In this document: in pieces, positions 14,896-15,885 of the stretch
Layout of the letters: every line of letters starts with the position of its first letter
Numbering within the stretch: position 1 is the first letter of the stretch
Source: Oscillibacter sp.
GTDB taxonomy: Bacteria > Bacillota > Clostridia > Oscillospirales > Oscillospiraceae
Direction: 5' to 3'
Assembly: GCA_022796315.1 (NCBI GenBank)
Contig: JAAWIL010000027.1
Span: 1-15,885 of the forward strand
DNA length: 15,885 bases
Position numbers and translations under genes: made by a program
Notes under the pieces: model-generated
What the model was told of the DNA's origin: nothing
Seen by the model: only the letters and a program-made list of their open reading frames with translations
Database searches by the model: none

Positions 14896-14935
14896 GTCGG
14901 TGCAGCGTCAGGCTGCGCCGGCTTTCGTATTATTT
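14896..14935 (+). terminator. Rho-independent terminator of the nucleoside operon
   Basis: Positions 14896-14906 pair with 14912-14922 (11 pairs, two of them G-U) around a five-base loop, followed by TTTCGTATTATTTTT. It lies 50 bases after the last stop codon. This closes a transcript of about 14.4 kb starting near 455. Confidence 0.8.
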
Positions 14936-14939
14936 TTGG

Positions 14940-15223
14940 GCGTGGTTATCATTAAGTGCGAGAGAGCTGTTTAGATCGGCCGCACTATTTGTTTGATCGA
15001 AATGGTTGATTATCCCCAAAAGCCTTGATTTACGGGCATACAAACAGGATTTCAAGCTGAATTTACTACTTTTAAGGGAAAGAGCCTTGATATGTCGCCC
15101 GGAATCCTGCAAACCCTAATATCAGCACAGCATGGAAAGAAGAAATGAAAACCGAATATGACACGGACGGCGTTTTTCTATCTCATAACAGGGGGAACAG
15201 GAGCGACGCTTTTTTATACCTCA
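14940..15223. other. Non-coding, A/T-rich junction stretch with repeated words
   Basis: No gene is supported here. Short open frames exist but lack ribosome sites and recognisable protein. AGCCTTGAT occurs twice (15021-15029 and 15083-15091), and CAGGATT (15045-15051) has its inverse AATCCTG at 15103-15109, with TACGGGCATA at 15031-15040 matched in part by the inverted TATGTCGCCCG at 15091-15101. Such repeated and inverted words near a mobilisation remnant may be the recombinase-binding end of an integrated element, but this is weak. Confidence 0.35.
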
Positions 15224-15360
15224 TGTTAGGGTGTGTAGCCACACTCTCAGAAAACGGCCCGCCCCGACCCATGCCGGGCCGTGTCCGTTTTCGCTTGCAC
15301 CCTCGCAGGCTTGCGCCTGCTGGGGCAGACCCTTGGGATAATCCCAAACCCTTATACAGA
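15224..15360 (+). other. oriT-like hairpin cluster of a mobilisable element
   Basis: Four inverted repeats stand close together just before mobC: 15228-15235 with 15240-15247 (AGGGTGTG/CACACTCT, one G-T pair), 15254-15261 with 15275-15282 (ACGGCCCG/CGGGCCGT), GCAGGC 15305-15310 with GCCTGC 15315-15320, and TTGGGAT 15333-15339 with ATCCCAA 15341-15347. A competing pairing joins GAAAACGG (15250-15257) to CCGTTTTC (15285-15292). Dense hairpins directly upstream of mobC are the arrangement of transfer origins in Clostridia integrative elements. No relaxase gene is in the window, so the site may be an orphan. Confidence 0.5.
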
Positions 15361-15373
15361 ACGGAGATGACGC

Positions 15374-15499
15374 ATGGCGAACAGGAAGCGGAAGATTGTG
15401 CTGCGTGTTCCGGTGACGGCGGAGGAACAGGCGTTGATACAGCAGAAGATGGCCCTGTTCCATACGGCCAATTTTTCCGATAGACGGAACTGGCCGTGA
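15374..15499 (+). pseudogene. mobC: Truncated MobC (relaxosome accessory protein) remnant
   Basis: ATG at 15374 (GGAG at 15363-15366) opens 41 codons beginning MANRKRKIVLRVPVTAEEQ, which I recognise as the start of MobC-type mobilisation proteins from Clostridia elements: a basic N-terminus, a ribbon-like strand, then the helix QALIQQKMALFHTANFS. The full protein is usually above 100 residues. Here family likeness stops after Asn-Phe-Ser (about 15478), and the frame runs into unrelated sequence ending TGA at 15497-15499. This looks like a deletion or insertion junction rather than a short functional gene. MobC assists the relaxase at oriT, and the hairpin cluster just upstream fits that. The family call is from memory of the N-terminal pattern. 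Confidence 0.6.
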
Positions 15500-15776
15500 T
15501 AGATGGACGCCGACTTCCTTTGTAAGTTTTGAAGTAGATGACCCGTCCGGGAAAGTCGCCTATTCTTTTTATAAAGAGGGAGCAGAAATACAAAACACAG
15601 TTGGTATAGATACAGAATTGGCCGTATATCCGGGAGAATGGCGGTACAAAATCGCTTTTGCATATACTGCCAACGGAACCGATTTATCAGATATGGAATT
15701 TGCATTAAAATATGAAACCATTTTTGACGATGCCATTCAATGGCAGGTTGATAACAAACTCAATAAACTTCAGTAA
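15480..15776 (+). pseudogene. 3' part of an unrecognised gene, 5' end missing
   Basis: An open frame with no plausible start runs through the mobC junction to TAA at 15774-15776. From about 15498 it reads like real protein: DRWTPTSFVSFEVDDPSGK, then AYSFYKEGAEIQNT, LAVYPGEWRYKIAFAYTANG and, at the end, DAIQWQVDNKLNKLQ, with strand-like alternation and a mixed helix at the C-terminus. The codons are A/T-rich, unlike the GC-rich operon. I do not recognise the family. The absence of a start codon or ribosome site and the abrupt joint to mobC suggest the 5' half was lost when the two pieces came together near 15478. Confidence 0.45.
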
Positions 15777-15830
15777 GTGGAAAAATCCTTAGAGCCTGTT
15801 TAAAATCTCGACGTGTATGGATTGGCGAGT

Positions 15831-15859
15831 GGATTTTTTGCCCTGCAAGGCAAAAATCC
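15831..15859. repeat. Hairpin in a possible insertion-sequence or palindromic-repeat end
   Basis: GGATTTTTTGCC (15831-15842) pairs with GGCAAAAATCC (15849-15859), leaving one bulged T, around a six-base loop. A second small stem follows (CATCC 15865-15869 with GGATG 15874-15878). Together with the A/T-rich run from 15791 (AGAGCCTGTTTAAAATCT), this has the look of a repeat or insertion-sequence terminus that continues past the window. No transposase is visible. Confidence 0.35.
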
Positions 15860-15885
15860 GCAGGCATCCTGACGGATGGCAAGGA

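Noticed and set aside
14930..15112. 60-codon minus-strand frame in the junction region
   Set aside because: No ribosome site, and no recognisable family; the sequence is better explained by repeated recombination-type words.
15145..15483. 112-codon frame MKTEYDTDG... across the hairpin cluster
   Set aside because: It reads through several inverted repeats and overlaps mobC in another frame; the translation is Pro/Arg/Gly-rich without domain features, so it is probably a misread of the oriT region.

Overview
The window is about 58-60% GC in its coding part. It comes from an anaerobic Firmicute, most likely a gut Clostridia of the Oscillospiraceae type (Flavonifractor/Oscillibacter-like). This is inferred from the strong GGAGG ribosome sites, the BMP-type nucleoside transporter, the split transketolase and a Clostridia-type mobilisation remnant at the right end. 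No taxonomic search was possible.

Layout. Positions 1-29 are probably the last codons of an upstream gene, followed by a GC-rich hairpin (71-100) and a non-coding stretch. A good sigma-A promoter (419-447), whose -10 box lies inside a perfect palindrome, starts a run of fourteen genes, all on the + strand and with no large gap, that ends at a rho-independent terminator (14896-14935). In order they are: deoxyribose-phosphate aldolase (deoC), a divergent transaldolase-like protein, a VOC/glyoxalase-fold protein, phosphopentomutase (deoB), an iron-type alcohol dehydrogenase, an ATZ/TRZ-MtaD-type amidohydrolase, a BMP-family lipoprotein, a uridine-phosphorylase-like enzyme (udp), a tandem ABC ATPase, two permeases, a DeoR-family regulator, and the N- and C-terminal halves of a transketolase.

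How they fit together. The lipoprotein, ATPase and two permeases form a nucleoside importer of the NupNOPQ/PnrA type. The amidohydrolase probably deaminates a base or nucleoside, the phosphorylase splits the nucleoside, the phosphopentomutase moves the phosphate from C1 to C5, and DeoC splits deoxyribose-5-phosphate into acetaldehyde and glyceraldehyde-3-phosphate. The alcohol dehydrogenase could reduce the acetaldehyde to ethanol. Transketolase, perhaps with the transaldolase-like protein, could feed ribose-5-phosphate into glycolysis. The DeoR-type protein is the obvious candidate regulator. The unusual part is that DeoC (phosphate loop), DeoB (a metal-binding His replaced by Tyr) and the transaldolase-like protein all depart from their families near the active site, so the locus may handle a pentose other than plain deoxyribose.

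Right end. After the terminator the base composition becomes uneven. Positions 15224-15499 look like the oriT region and the first codons of mobC from a Clostridia conjugative or mobilisable element. mobC is cut after about 35 codons and joined to AT-rich DNA that holds the 3' part of an unrecognised gene (to 15776) and then a hairpin-rich, insertion-sequence-like stretch that runs off the window. This is a decayed mobile-element scar next to the operon.
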